Shown here piece after piece: positions 33,612 through 42,034 of a stretch of 64,000 nucleotides of DNA. This DNA comes from Sphingobium sp. (GTDB lineage: Bacteria; Pseudomonadota; Alphaproteobacteria; Sphingomonadales; Sphingomonadaceae): contig QFQF01000007.1 in NCBI GenBank assembly GCA_003248935.1, positions 1-64,000 of the forward strand, in the 5' to 3' direction. The notes below the pieces were generated by a model. That model saw only the letters and a list, made by a program, of their open reading frames with translations, was not told where the DNA came from and did not search any database. Position numbers and translations under genes: made by a program. Position 1 is the stretch's first letter; each line of letters begins with the position of its first letter.

Positions 33612-36416
33612 GTGATTCGCCGTTCGACCACCTTCGCACTCGCAACGCTCGCGTTCAGTGCCCCGCCCACCGCTCTGATGGCACAGGAAGAGCGCCAGAA
33701 CGGCGGCCGCGAGTCGATGCAGGGCATGACGGGCGAGGATGAGGGAGACGAGATCATCGTCACCGGCGCGCAGCAACAGCGCGGCGCCGTGATCGGCGAC
33801 ATCAAGCCTGAACAGCAGCTCGGTGCCGCCGACGTGCGGGCGCTCGGCGTCACATCAGTCTCCGAACTGCTGACCGAACTCGCGCCGCAGGTGAACGCTG
33901 CCGGAGGATCGCCGGTCGTGCTGCTGAACGGCAAGCGCATCTCCAGCTTCTCCGAGATTCAGGATTTGCCCGCGGAGGCGATCGCAAGGGTCGACATCCT
34001 GCCCGAGCAGGTGTCGTTGAGCTATGGCTATTCCCCGAACCAGAAGGTCGTGAACATCGTCCTGCGTCGCCGTTTCCGTGCGGAGACCGGCGAGGTGCGC
34101 GGCGGCCTGTCCACGGACGGCGGCGGCGAGAACGGCAGGCTGAACGCCGGGCTGCTGCGGATACGCGGCGACAACCGTTTCACCCTCGACCTCAAATATA
34201 ACCGCGCCGCCAGCCTGCTGGAAAGCGAGCGCGGCATCGTCGCGGCCAGCCCGTCCCGCCCCTATGCGCTGGGCGGCAATATCACCGGCGTTCCACTGGG
34301 CAGCGAAATCGATGCCGCCCTTTCGGGACTGGCCGGAACCGGCGTGACGATCGCGGCGGTCCCGGCAAGTGCGGCGAACGGCGCACCCGCTCTCGCCGAC
34401 TTCGTCGCCCGAGCCAACGATGCCAGCATCAGCAACCTTGGCCGGTACCGGACACTCAGCCCCGCGACCGAGAGCTTTTCGGCCAACGCGACCCTTGCCC
34501 GCGCACTGGGCAACGTTTCCGCCTCATTGAACGGGCGCCTGGAACTGAGCGACAGCGATTCGCTTCAGGGCCTGCCCTCGCTCGCGCTGACCCTGCCGGC
34601 CGGCAGCCCCTTCTCCCCCTTCGGTCAGGACGTTGCGCTCTATCGCTATCTCGACCAGCTCGGCGCGCTCGGCCAGCGTATCCGGGGCACCACCGGCCAT
34701 GTCGGCCTGACCCTGAACGGTGGCCTCGCCAAGGGCTGGCAATGGTCGTTCACCGGCGCGGGCGACATTTCCGACACACGCACCCGCACCGACCGGGGCG
34801 TGTCGTCGAATGCCGTCCAGTCGGCGATCGATGCGCGCGATGCGACGCTCAACCCCTATGGCGCGCTGCCGCCTGCATTGCTGTCCAGCCGCCTGACCGA
34901 CCGCGCCGAGTCGCACATCCGCTCGATCGTCGGCGACTTGCTGATCAACGGCACGCTGTTCGACATGCCGGCCGGTGCTGTCACCACCTCCCTGCGCCTG
35001 GGCGCATCGGCGAACGGCTTCAACAGCGAATCGGTACGTTCCGGCACAGCGTTCAGCGCCCGCTACGCCCGCGAGATCGGCAGCGGGCAGGCGAGCATCG
35101 ACCTGCCGCTGACCAGCCGGTCGAAGGGGATACTGGGTGCGGTGGGTGACATCGGCGTCAACCTGAACGCGGGTCTTCAGGAAATTTCCGACTTCGGCAC
35201 GTTGACGACACTCGGCTACGGCATGCGCTGGACGCCGGTGTCCGCGATCCGCATCATCGCCTCCGCCAGCCAGGATCGCGCCGCGCCGACCGGGCAGCAG
35301 ATCAACGATCCGTCGATCGTCACGCCCAACGTCTCCGTGTTCGACTATGCGCGCGGCGAAACCGTGTTCGTCAGCCAGATTTCGGGCGGCAACCCGGCAC
35401 TAAGTGAAAGCGTGCGCGACCAGTTCCGCCTCGGCGTCACCGTCAAGCCGTTCACGAAGACCAACCTGACCTTCACCGCCAACTATTTGAACAGCCGGAC
35501 GAGCAACCCGATCGCCGCCTTCCCGACGCCCACCCCGGCGATCGAGGCGGCATTCCCGCAACGCTTCGTGCGCGACGCGGACGGCGCCCTGCTCCAGATC
35601 GATTCCCGGCCAGTCAATTTCCTGCGATCGCAAAGCGAACAGCTGCGCTGGGGTGTCGATCTCTCCATCCCGATCAAGTCCGCCATGCAGAAGAAGTTCG
35701 AGGCGTGGCGTGCGGCAGGCTCCAAGCCGGAGGACCGGCCCGCCGACCTGCGCGCGCTGTTCGGCAATCGCGGGCCCGAGGGCGGAGAGCGGCCCGGCGG
35801 CGCGGACCAGCAGGATCGTCCTCGCGAGGAACGCGGCGGTGATCAGGGAAGCGGGGGCGCAGGTGCAGGCGGACCGCCACGCGGACCGGGCGGCGGAGGG
35901 TTTGGCGGGCCACGTGGCGGCGGCCAGGGCGGCGGGCGGCTGCAGTTCAGCCTCTATCACACATGGCACCTCACCGAATCGATCCTGATCGCGCCTGGCG
36001 TGCCGATGCTCGACCTGCTGGACGGCGACGCCACCGGATCGTCGGGCGGACAGCCCCGTCACGAGATCGAGGCGCGCGCAGGCTATACCAACAACGGCCT
36101 TGGCGCGCGGCTGAGCGTCAACTGGGAAAGCGGCACGCATGTCGACGGTGCGCTCGGCGGCGCATCACGCCTCGACTTCGGGAGTCTGGCGACGGCCGAC
36201 CTGCGCCTGTTCGCCAATCTGGGGCAGATGCCGAAACTGGTGTCCGCTCACCCGTTCCTGCGCGGCACGCGGATATCCCTCTCCATCGACAATATCTTCA
36301 ACACCCGGCGCAACGTGACGGACGCGACAGGCGCCACGCCGTTGCGCTACCAGCCCGGCTATCTCGACCCGATGGGCCGCACAGTGATGCTGAGCGTACG
36401 GAAATTGTTCTTCTGA
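33612..36416 (+). CDS. TonB-dependent receptor with Gly-rich insert
   Basis: Outer-membrane beta-barrel transporter energised by TonB. The signal peptide is MIRRSTTFALATLAFSAPPT with cleavage near LMAQ. A TonB-box-like DEIIVTGA is followed by the plug domain (VSELLTELAPQVNAAGG, then NGKRISSFSEIQDLPAEAIA and VNIVLRRRF). The barrel fills the rest and ends in the outer-membrane signal MLSVRKLFF with a terminal Phe. Residues about 715-780 form a disordered insert rich in Gly, Arg, Pro and Gln (GGAGAGGPPRGPGGGGFGG), inside the barrel sequence. GTG 33612 after GGGGGG was chosen for the signal peptide; the frame is open to 33492. Substrate unknown. 934 residues. Confidence 0.88.
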   Translation: MIRRSTTFALATLAFSAPPTALMAQEERQNGGRESMQGMTGEDEGDEIIVTGAQQQRGAVIGDIKPEQQLGAADVRALGVTSVSELLTELAPQVNAAGGSPVVLLNGKRISSFSEIQDLPAEAIARVDILPEQVSLSYGYSPNQKVVNIVLRRRFRAETGEVRGGLSTDGGGENGRLNAGLLRIRGDNRFTLDLKYNRAASLLESERGIVAASPSRPYALGGNITGVPLGSEIDAALSGLAGTGVTIAAVPASAANGAPALADFVARANDASISNLGRYRTLSPATESFSANATLARALGNVSASLNGRLELSDSDSLQGLPSLALTLPAGSPFSPFGQDVALYRYLDQLGALGQRIRGTTGHVGLTLNGGLAKGWQWSFTGAGDISDTRTRTDRGVSSNAVQSAIDARDATLNPYGALPPALLSSRLTDRAESHIRSIVGDLLINGTLFDMPAGAVTTSLRLGASANGFNSESVRSGTAFSARYAREIGSGQASIDLPLTSRSKGILGAVGDIGVNLNAGLQEISDFGTLTTLGYGMRWTPVSAIRIIASASQDRAAPTGQQINDPSIVTPNVSVFDYARGETVFVSQISGGNPALSESVRDQFRLGVTVKPFTKTNLTFTANYLNSRTSNPIAAFPTPTPAIEAAFPQRFVRDADGALLQIDSRPVNFLRSQSEQLRWGVDLSIPIKSAMQKKFEAWRAAGSKPEDRPADLRALFGNRGPEGGERPGGADQQDRPREERGGDQGSGGAGAGGPPRGPGGGGFGGPRGGGQGGGRLQFSLYHTWHLTESILIAPGVPMLDLLDGDATGSSGGQPRHEIEARAGYTNNGLGARLSVNWESGTHVDGALGGASRLDFGSLATADLRLFANLGQMPKLVSAHPFLRGTRISLSIDNIFNTRRNVTDATGATPLRYQPGYLDPMGRTVMLSVRKLFF

Positions 36417-36449
36417 TCCGGTGCCCGCCCGCATCGCGTTAGCTTGTTG

Positions 36450-36485
36450 TTAACCATGCTCCGTCACTTTGACGGTGCAGGTTAA
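36450..36485 (+). promoter_or_regulatory. Leader hairpin abutting the PilZ-gene ribosome binding site
   Basis: TTAACC (36450-36455) / GGTTAA (36480-36485) and CCGTCA (36461-36466) / TGACGG (36470-36475) with a 3-nt loop form a stem with one small internal loop. Its last bases overlap AAGGAAGG, the ribosome binding site of the PilZ-like gene, so folding could block translation; it might instead end the receptor transcript. Confidence 0.5.
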
Positions 36486-36501
36486 GGAAGGCTGTTCGGA
36501 C

Positions 36502-36828
36502 ATGACGACGATGATCGGGATCGATGCAATGGCGACGACCGGCCATCCGATGCCCGCGGCGCTGTTTTCCGCGCGCGGCAAGCTGCCGATCACGATCATG
36601 GACCTGACCGAGGCAGGCGCCACGGCGAAGGGCAAACGCCCGCCGCCGTGCGACAGCTACGCGCTGCTGGTCCGCAACGGCGTCAAGGTCCCTGCGATGG
36701 TCCGATGGATCGACGAGAGCCGATTCGGGCTGGAGTTCGAGGAGCCGCTCGCCGATGCGCGGCGCTGCGCCACCTTCCGTGGCCAGCCATCGGCTGCTGC
36801 ACCGGTCATGGAGCCGGCTGCGTACTGA
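36502..36828 (+). CDS. PilZ-like domain protein
   Basis: 108 residues, a single small beta domain. The pattern KVPAMVRWIDESRFGLEFEEPLA matches the C-terminal half of PilZ domains, the cyclic-di-GMP receptors that control motility and polysaccharide synthesis. The usual RxxxR that binds the ligand is not obvious, so ligand binding is uncertain. ATG 36502 follows AAGGAAGG. Its 3' end overlaps the convergent ampR-like gene by 23 bp. Confidence 0.7.
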   Translation: MTTMIGIDAMATTGHPMPAALFSARGKLPITIMDLTEAGATAKGKRPPPCDSYALLVRNGVKVPAMVRWIDESRFGLEFEEPLADARRCATFRGQPSAAAPVMEPAAY

Positions 36829-37681
36829 TCCAGTCGCGGAATGCCGCCATTGCGAGGCTTTCCTGTCGCGACTTCAGCCATGTGAGCCAATAGCCGCCGA
36901 TCGCAACCTCCGCCGCGAACGGCCGCACGATCCGTTCCGATTCCAGTGCCCGTGCGAACATCACCGGGGGCGCGAGCGCGATCCCCTCGCCCTGCATCGC
37001 CGCCTCCACCATGGCCAGCGAGGAATCGAAGACCGGCCCCCGGACGGCGGGCACCCCGGCGCCCGCCGCCGCGAACCAGCGCGGCCACTCATCCGCCCTG
37101 TAGGATCGCAACAACACCTCGCCAGCCAGCGATTGCGGTCCCGCCAGTCTTTGCGCGACCGCAGGCGTGCATAGTGGCGTCAGCGGCGCGGCAAGCAGCC
37201 ACAGGCTTTCGGTCCCGTGCCACGCGCCATCCCCGAAGCGAATCGCGCAGTCCAGCCCCTCCCCGGCGATGTCGACCCGGTTGTTGTTGGTGAACAGGCG
37301 CAGGTCGATGCGCGGATGCGCGGCACGAAACAAGGGCAGGCGGGGCAGCAGCCAGCCGGTGGCGAAGGTGCCGACGACACCGACCGACAGCACCTGCCCG
37401 GCCATGCCGCTCGCCGTCCCCTCCACCAGGTCGGCGATCCGGTCGAAGCTTTCCGCCAACGCCGGTTGCAGCGCCAGCCCCTCGTCCGTGAGCGCAAGGC
37501 CGCGCGGCAGGCGCCGGAACAGCGTCACGCCCAGCCGGGCCTCCAGCCCCTTCACCTGATGGCTGACCGCCGCCTGCGTGACGCACAGTTCGATCGCGGC
37601 CCGGGTGAACGACAGATGCCGGGCCGAGGCCTCGAAAGCACGCAGGGCGTTGAGAGGCAGATGCGGGCGAACCATCGCCAC
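36806..37681 (-). CDS. ampR: AmpR-like LysR-family regulator
   Basis: 291 residues, and more than a generic LysR protein: it shares AmpR's whole pattern, from LPLNALRAFEASARHLSFTR and the HTH AAIELCVTQAAVSHQVKGLE to VGVVGTFATGWLLPRL, NNNRVDIAGEGLDCAIRFGD, LLRSYRADEWPRWF, VFDSSLAMVEAAMQG and SERIVRPF. AmpR activates beta-lactamase genes when it binds cell-wall fragments (1,6-anhydro-muropeptides) and represses them with UDP-MurNAc-pentapeptide. It is divergent from a metallo-beta-lactamase gene, as ampR is from ampC in enterobacteria. Comparison is with AmpR sequences from memory. Confidence 0.88.
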   Translation of the reverse strand: MAMVRPHLPLNALRAFEASARHLSFTRAAIELCVTQAAVSHQVKGLEARLGVTLFRRLPRGLALTDEGLALQPALAESFDRIADLVEGTASGMAGQVLSVGVVGTFATGWLLPRLPLFRAAHPRIDLRLFTNNNRVDIAGEGLDCAIRFGDGAWHGTESLWLLAAPLTPLCTPAVAQRLAGPQSLAGEVLLRSYRADEWPRWFAAAGAGVPAVRGPVFDSSLAMVEAAMQGEGIALAPPVMFARALESERIVRPFAAEVAIGGYWLTWLKSRQESLAMAAFRDWISTQPAP

Positions 37682-37695
37682 AGCCTACGGATTAT

Positions 37696-37713
37696 CCATT
37701 AGTTTTTCTATGG
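37696..37713. promoter_or_regulatory. Candidate AmpR operator
   Basis: Dyad CCATTAG (37696-37702), TTTTT, CTATGG (37708-37713) in the 112-bp gap between the divergent ampR-like and beta-lactamase genes. Its core ATTAG-N5-CTA resembles the T/A-rich dyads bound by AmpR and GcvA-type LysR proteins. It begins 15 bp from the ampR ATG. Confidence 0.5.
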
Positions 37714-37793
37714 TCAAATGCCAGTATTGATCCTTTGTTGCCGCGGCTTTTTTGCCCTTACTCTGCGACCGGACTTCAAAAGAGGGCAGAGAC

Positions 37794-38684
37794 ATGCATA
37801 AATTTCTATGGCTTGCAGCCGCCGCAACCGTCACCGCAGCCTTTGCGGCGCCCCAGGGCGATCAGGCCGCCGCCCTGCCCGCAAAGTCCGATCGCGCCGC
37901 ATGGAATGCGCCGCGCGCGCCGTTCCGCATTATCGGCAACGTCCATTACGTCGGAACCAAAGGCCTCTCCGCCTATCTGATCACCGATCCGCGCGGCCAT
38001 GTGCTGATCGACGGCGGCCTGCCCGAGAGCGCGCCGCTGATCGCCGCGAACATCCGCGCGCTCGGCTTTCGCCTCCGGGATGTGCGCTACATCCTGATCA
38101 ACCACGCCCATATGGACCATTCCGGCGGGCTTGCAGAACTCAAGCGCCTGACCGGTGCCACCCTGATCGCCAGCGCGGGCGACCGGGCGGACCTTGAGAG
38201 CGGCCGCGTCGCCGGACGGCCGGAGATCGACGTAGCGCCACCGGTGAAGGTCGACCGGATCGCCGGCGAGGGCGACATCGTCCAGGTCGGCGACACCCGC
38301 CTCATCACCCACATGACGCCGGGCCATACCCGCGGCTGCACCAGCTGGACCACCCGGACGGCAAACCGCAATGTCCTGTTCGCATGCAGCCTGACCGTAG
38401 CGGGCGAGAATCTGATCGACGATCCGACCTATCCTGCCGCCGCCAGCGACTTCCGCGCGACCTTCACGAAGCTGCGCGCAATGAAGGCGGACATATTCCT
38501 GAGCTTCCATGGCGAGCAGTTCGACCTGGACGCCAAACGCGCGCGCCAGCAGCGCGGCGATGCGACCGCATTCGTCGACCCGGGCGAGACGCGGCGGCGC
38601 ACGGCAGCCGCCGAAGCGGCCTTCAATCGCGAACTGGCCCGCCAGCGCGCGGAACGCCGCAAGACGAAAGCCGTGCGCCAGTAA
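37794..38684 (+). CDS. Subclass B3 metallo-beta-lactamase
   Basis: Predicted periplasmic zinc beta-lactamase; the B3 class opens penicillins, cephalosporins and carbapenems. 296 residues with signal peptide MHKFLWLAAAATVTAAFAA. Zinc ligands are all present: HAHMDH (H104, H106, D108, H109), H178 in MTPGHTRGCTSW and H239 in FLSFHGEQFDLDAKRA. Ser, not Cys, occupies the position that tells B3 from B1/B2 (ACSLTV). The tail is unusually basic. ATG 37794 follows GAGGGCAGAGAC. Transcribed divergently from the AmpR-like gene, which suggests induction. Resistance is inferred; some B3-like proteins have other roles. Confidence 0.88.
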   Translation: MHKFLWLAAAATVTAAFAAPQGDQAAALPAKSDRAAWNAPRAPFRIIGNVHYVGTKGLSAYLITDPRGHVLIDGGLPESAPLIAANIRALGFRLRDVRYILINHAHMDHSGGLAELKRLTGATLIASAGDRADLESGRVAGRPEIDVAPPVKVDRIAGEGDIVQVGDTRLITHMTPGHTRGCTSWTTRTANRNVLFACSLTVAGENLIDDPTYPAAASDFRATFTKLRAMKADIFLSFHGEQFDLDAKRARQQRGDATAFVDPGETRRRTAAAEAAFNRELARQRAERRKTKAVRQ

Positions 38685-38728
38685 AGCGTGCCATTTCCTT
38701 TATCCGCCGATTTCTTTAGGGGGCAGGG

Positions 38729-39106
38729 ATGATCAACACCCTGCTCGTCATGGGCGGCGGCGCCGTTGGCGCGGCGCTGCGCTATCATCTTGGCCGACTG
38801 GCCGGACATATGTTCGGCATGGGCTGGCCGTGGGGCACACTGCTCGCCAACATCTTCGGCGGACTCGCCATGGGCGTGCTGGTCGGATACCTCGCCCGCA
38901 TGGCCAGCGGCGGCGAGCAGGTCCGCCTGCTGCTGGCAGTCGGTGGACTCGGCGGTTTCACCACCTTTTCCGCGTTCAGTCTGGAGACTGTCATGATGCT
39001 CGAGCGCGGCGAAACCGGACCGGCTTTGCTCTACATCCTCGTTTCAGTGGCAGGCGCGATCGGCGCACTGGCATTTGGCCTCTTTGCCGTCAGGAGCCTC
39101 GCATGA
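38729..39106 (+). CDS. crcB: Fluoride ion channel CrcB/Fluc
   Basis: Small dual-topology membrane protein that exports fluoride. 125 residues, four helices, with the conserved WGTLLANIFGGLAMGVL and GGLGGFTTFSAFSLETVMML; the Phe and Asn pore residues are included. No fluoride riboswitch is visible in the 44-bp gap upstream. The rluC stop-start overlap (ATGA) puts it first in a row of closely spaced genes. Confidence 0.93.
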   Translation: MINTLLVMGGGAVGAALRYHLGRLAGHMFGMGWPWGTLLANIFGGLAMGVLVGYLARMASGGEQVRLLLAVGGLGGFTTFSAFSLETVMMLERGETGPALLYILVSVAGAIGALAFGLFAVRSLA

Positions 39107-40494
39107 AGGGCGCGGGCAAGGGAGCACCGCCGCGCGGCGGTAGCGGCGGTGGCGGCAGCAAGGGCAGGCCACCGGCATCAGGAGGCCGGACCGGCGACAG
39201 GTTCAAGGGCAAGTCCGGGGACAGCAAGCGTCCGGCGGGGAAATCGGCAGCGGGGAAATCGACGGGGGGCGGCAAATCCGTTGGCGACCGCAAACCGGCG
39301 ACGGCCCGTCCGCCCCGCGCCGCGAGCAAGCCGCCCGCCGGTCCTGCCCCGGCCACGCCGCGCCAGGACCGGCCGACGACTGTCGCCAAGGCCCCCTCGC
39401 CCGCCGTACTGGACGTGCGGCAGTTCACCGTCGCGCCGGATGACGACGGCATTCGCCTCGATCGCTGGTTCCAGCGGCATTTGCCCGACATCGGCTTCAA
39501 CACCGTCTCGCGCTGGGCACGCACCGGACAGCTGAGGGTCGACGGCGCGCGCGCTACGCCGGGCGACCGCGTGTCCGCAGGACAGGCGATCCGCGTGCCC
39601 CCGGCTGAGCCGCGCGCTGCCGCGCGCGCGCCCCGCCGCCCCGACCGCCCGGCGCTGTCCGACGATCAGATGACCTTTGCACGTGACCTCGTCATCCACC
39701 GGGACGAACAGGCGATCGTCATCAACAAGCCGCCCGGCCTCGCCACGCAGGGCGGCACGAAGACGGACACGCATGTCGACGGCCTGCTCGACGCGCTCGC
39801 TTTCGACCTCGACCAGAGGCCCAAGCTCGTCCATCGGCTCGACAAGGACACGTCCGGCGCACTGCTCGTCGCCCGGACCGCGCGATCGGCGGCGTGGTTC
39901 GCCAAGGCCTTCTCCAGCCGTACGGCACGTAAGGTCTACTGGGCGATCGTCATCGGCGTGCCCGACGTGCAGGACGGCACCATCGACCTGCCCATCGCCA
40001 AGCAGCCCGGCACCGGCGGCGAGAAAATGCATGTCGATACGGAAGAAGGCCTGCCCTCCCGTTCGCGCTATCGCGTGATCGAACGGGCGGGCAACCGCGC
40101 CGCCTGGGTCGAATTGCAACCTTTCACCGGCCGCACCCACCAGTTGCGCGTGCACATGGCGGCGATCGGCCACCCGATCGTGGGCGACGGCAAATATGGC
40201 GGCAAGGAAGCGTTCCTGTCCGGCACGATCAGCCGGAAGATGCACCTGCACGCCCGGCGCATCCGGGTCGACCATCCCGATGGCGGCCGCATCGACGTGA
40301 AGGCGGACCTGCCGACGCATTTCCGCGAGAGCCTTGAGGATCTGGGTTTCGACCAGGCGCTGGGCGACATGCCGCTGGACGAGGAAATCGCACTGCCGCC
40401 GACTCGCGAGGACGAAAAGCGCGCCGCCCGCGCCCACGCCAAGCAGGTACGCAAGGAACGGCGCGGCGAGCGGCGCACCCGCGGTACACGCTGA
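39103..40494 (+). CDS. rluC: RluC/RluD-family 23S rRNA pseudouridine synthase
   Basis: Isomerises uridine to pseudouridine in rRNA. 463 residues, long for the family because of a disordered, basic N-terminus of about 110 residues rich in Gly, Lys, Ser and Pro. Then an S4 RNA-binding domain (IRLDRWFQRHLPDIGFNT, VSRWARTGQLRVDG) and the catalytic domain with HRLDKDTSGALLVAR (catalytic Asp) and the family's GRTHQLRVHMAAIGHPI. A basic tail (RKERRGERRTRGTR) closes it. RluC versus another RluA-family member is not settled. ATG overlaps the crcB stop by ATGA. Confidence 0.88.
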   Translation: MKGAGKGAPPRGGSGGGGSKGRPPASGGRTGDRFKGKSGDSKRPAGKSAAGKSTGGGKSVGDRKPATARPPRAASKPPAGPAPATPRQDRPTTVAKAPSPAVLDVRQFTVAPDDDGIRLDRWFQRHLPDIGFNTVSRWARTGQLRVDGARATPGDRVSAGQAIRVPPAEPRAAARAPRRPDRPALSDDQMTFARDLVIHRDEQAIVINKPPGLATQGGTKTDTHVDGLLDALAFDLDQRPKLVHRLDKDTSGALLVARTARSAAWFAKAFSSRTARKVYWAIVIGVPDVQDGTIDLPIAKQPGTGGEKMHVDTEEGLPSRSRYRVIERAGNRAAWVELQPFTGRTHQLRVHMAAIGHPIVGDGKYGGKEAFLSGTISRKMHLHARRIRVDHPDGGRIDVKADLPTHFRESLEDLGFDQALGDMPLDEEIALPPTREDEKRAARAHAKQVRKERRGERRTRGTR

Positions 40495-40506
40495 AGGGCG
40501 GCGGGC

Positions 40507-41109
40507 GTGCATCCCGACAAGCGCTTCCACTGGACGGATCGGGAGGCCATCCGCGCCTTTGTAGCGGAAACCCGGTTCGGTACGCTGTTCCTCGCCACAC
40601 CCGACGGCCCCCGTACAGCGCATGTGCCGGTGATCTGGCAGGGTGAGGACCATCTCGCCTTCCACCTGTCGCGGGCCAATGCGCTAACACCCCATATCGA
40701 CGGCGCGAGAGCGCTGCTGGTCGTCAACGGCCCGCACGGCTATGTCAGCCCGGACTATTACGGCATGGATGATCAGGTACCGACCTGGAACTATGTCGCG
40801 GCTGAACTGGAGGGACAGGTTACGGCGATCGACGCCGCCGGCCTCCCCGCCCTGATCGATGCGTTGTCCGCCGAAAGCGAACAGCGGCTGGCACCCAAGC
40901 CTGCATGGACCCGCGACAAAATGACCGGCGGCCTGTTCGAGCGGATGTTGGGTGCGATCACCGGATACCGGCTGGAGGTCGACACATGGCGCGGCACCCG
41001 CAAGCTGGGCCAGAACAAGCCCGCCGCCGCGCGCAAGGCGGCGGCTGACGGCATGGCGCGCGCGGGCGACACCGCGATCGCGGCACTGATGCGGGACATC
41101 GCCCCATGA
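40507..41109 (+). CDS. PaiB-like FMN-binding protein
   Basis: 200 residues of the FMN-binding split-barrel PaiB family, known from Bacillus subtilis as a negative regulator of protease and sporulation genes. The core is HPDKRFHWTDREAIRAFVAE, then TAHVPVIWQGEDHLAFHLSR and ALLVVNGPHGYVSPDYY, with the family end GAITGYRLEVDTWRGTRKLG. Start is GTG 40507, 12 bp after rluC. The following HAD gene overlaps its stop (ATGA). A function in this organism is unknown. Confidence 0.85.
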   Translation: MHPDKRFHWTDREAIRAFVAETRFGTLFLATPDGPRTAHVPVIWQGEDHLAFHLSRANALTPHIDGARALLVVNGPHGYVSPDYYGMDDQVPTWNYVAAELEGQVTAIDAAGLPALIDALSAESEQRLAPKPAWTRDKMTGGLFERMLGAITGYRLEVDTWRGTRKLGQNKPAAARKAAADGMARAGDTAIAALMRDIAP

Positions 41110-41765
41110 GCAACCGTCTCGCCATCTTCGACTGCGACGGAACGCTGGTGGACAGCCAGCACAGCATCTGCGCCGCCATGACCCGCGCGTTCGAGACGGT
41201 GAAGCTGACGCCCCCGGATCGCGCGGCGATCCTGTCGGTCGTCGGCCTTTCCTTGCCGCTCGCCATCGCCCGGCTGCTGCCGGAGGCCGAGGCGGACTTT
41301 CACGCGCATCTTTCCGATCACTACAAGGCCGCGTTCCACACGCTTCGCGCGCAAGGCGCAGTTTCGGAACCGCTCTATGAAGGGATAGCGGACCTTATCG
41401 CCGACCTCGACGCGCAGGGCTGGCTGCTGGGGGTCGCCACTGGCAAGTCCGACCGGGGTCTGTCCCTTTGCCTTGCCCACCACGGTATTGCCGACCGCTT
41501 CGTAACCCTCCAGACCGCCGACCGCCACCCGTCTAAGCCGCACCCCTCGATGATCGATCAGGCGATGGCGGACGCGGGCGCATCGCCCGGGACCACGGTA
41601 ATGATCGGCGACACCAGCTTCGACATGGAAATGGCGGTCAACGCCCGGGTGCGCGGGATCGGTGTCGGCTGGGGCTATCACCGGCCAGACATGCTGATCG
41701 ACGCAGGCGCCACGGTGGTGGCGATGGACAGCGCGGCGCTGGCCCGCCATATCTGCGCGCCATGA
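41106..41765 (+). CDS. HAD-superfamily phosphatase (phosphoglycolate phosphatase-like)
   Basis: 219 residues, HAD-IA type. Motif I FDCDGTLVDSQ, motif II in LLGVATGKSDRG, motif III Lys around RHPSKPHPSM, motif IV in MIGDTSFDMEMA. Member of the Gph-like branch, so phosphoglycolate or another small phosphate ester is the likely substrate. Its start overlaps the paiB stop and its stop overlaps the next start (ATGA each), in a coupled series. Confidence 0.88.
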   Translation: MSNRLAIFDCDGTLVDSQHSICAAMTRAFETVKLTPPDRAAILSVVGLSLPLAIARLLPEAEADFHAHLSDHYKAAFHTLRAQGAVSEPLYEGIADLIADLDAQGWLLGVATGKSDRGLSLCLAHHGIADRFVTLQTADRHPSKPHPSMIDQAMADAGASPGTTVMIGDTSFDMEMAVNARVRGIGVGWGYHRPDMLIDAGATVVAMDSAALARHICAP

Positions 41766-42031
41766 ACGACATAAACAGAGAGGATGCCGCAATTGCCGCC
41801 GCCGCGCGGGAAAAGGCGGCCAGACAGCGCTTCCTGGCCCTCGGCCTGTTCCGCCTGAGCGGCGCCTTCATCGTCATGTTCGGCTTCCTGATCCTGATGC
41901 GGCGATTCGACTGGGTGCAGGGCGACAAGGCGAAATGGCTGGGCATGATCATCACGCTGGTCGGCCTGTTCCAGTTCGTGATCGTGCCACGTTTGCTGAT
42001 GAGCGCCTGGCGCAGCCCCAGGGACAAATAA
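41762..42031 (+). CDS. Small two-helix membrane protein, unknown
   Basis: 89 residues. A helical, charged N-terminus (DINREDAAIAAAAREKAARQ) precedes two hydrophobic segments, about 25-45 (LALGLFRLSGAFIVMFGFLIL) and 57-78 (KWLGMIITLVGLFQFVIVPR). The ATGA overlap with the HAD gene and the 3-bp gap to the ATP12 gene tie it to F1-ATPase assembly or simply to a shared transcript. Family unrecognised. Confidence 0.78.
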   Translation: MNDINREDAAIAAAAREKAARQRFLALGLFRLSGAFIVMFGFLILMRRFDWVQGDKAKWLGMIITLVGLFQFVIVPRLLMSAWRSPRDK

Positions 42032-42034
42032 CCG

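Noticed and set aside
38685..38728. Fluoride riboswitch before crcB
   Set aside because: The gap is only 44 bp and shows no pseudoknot-like pairing.
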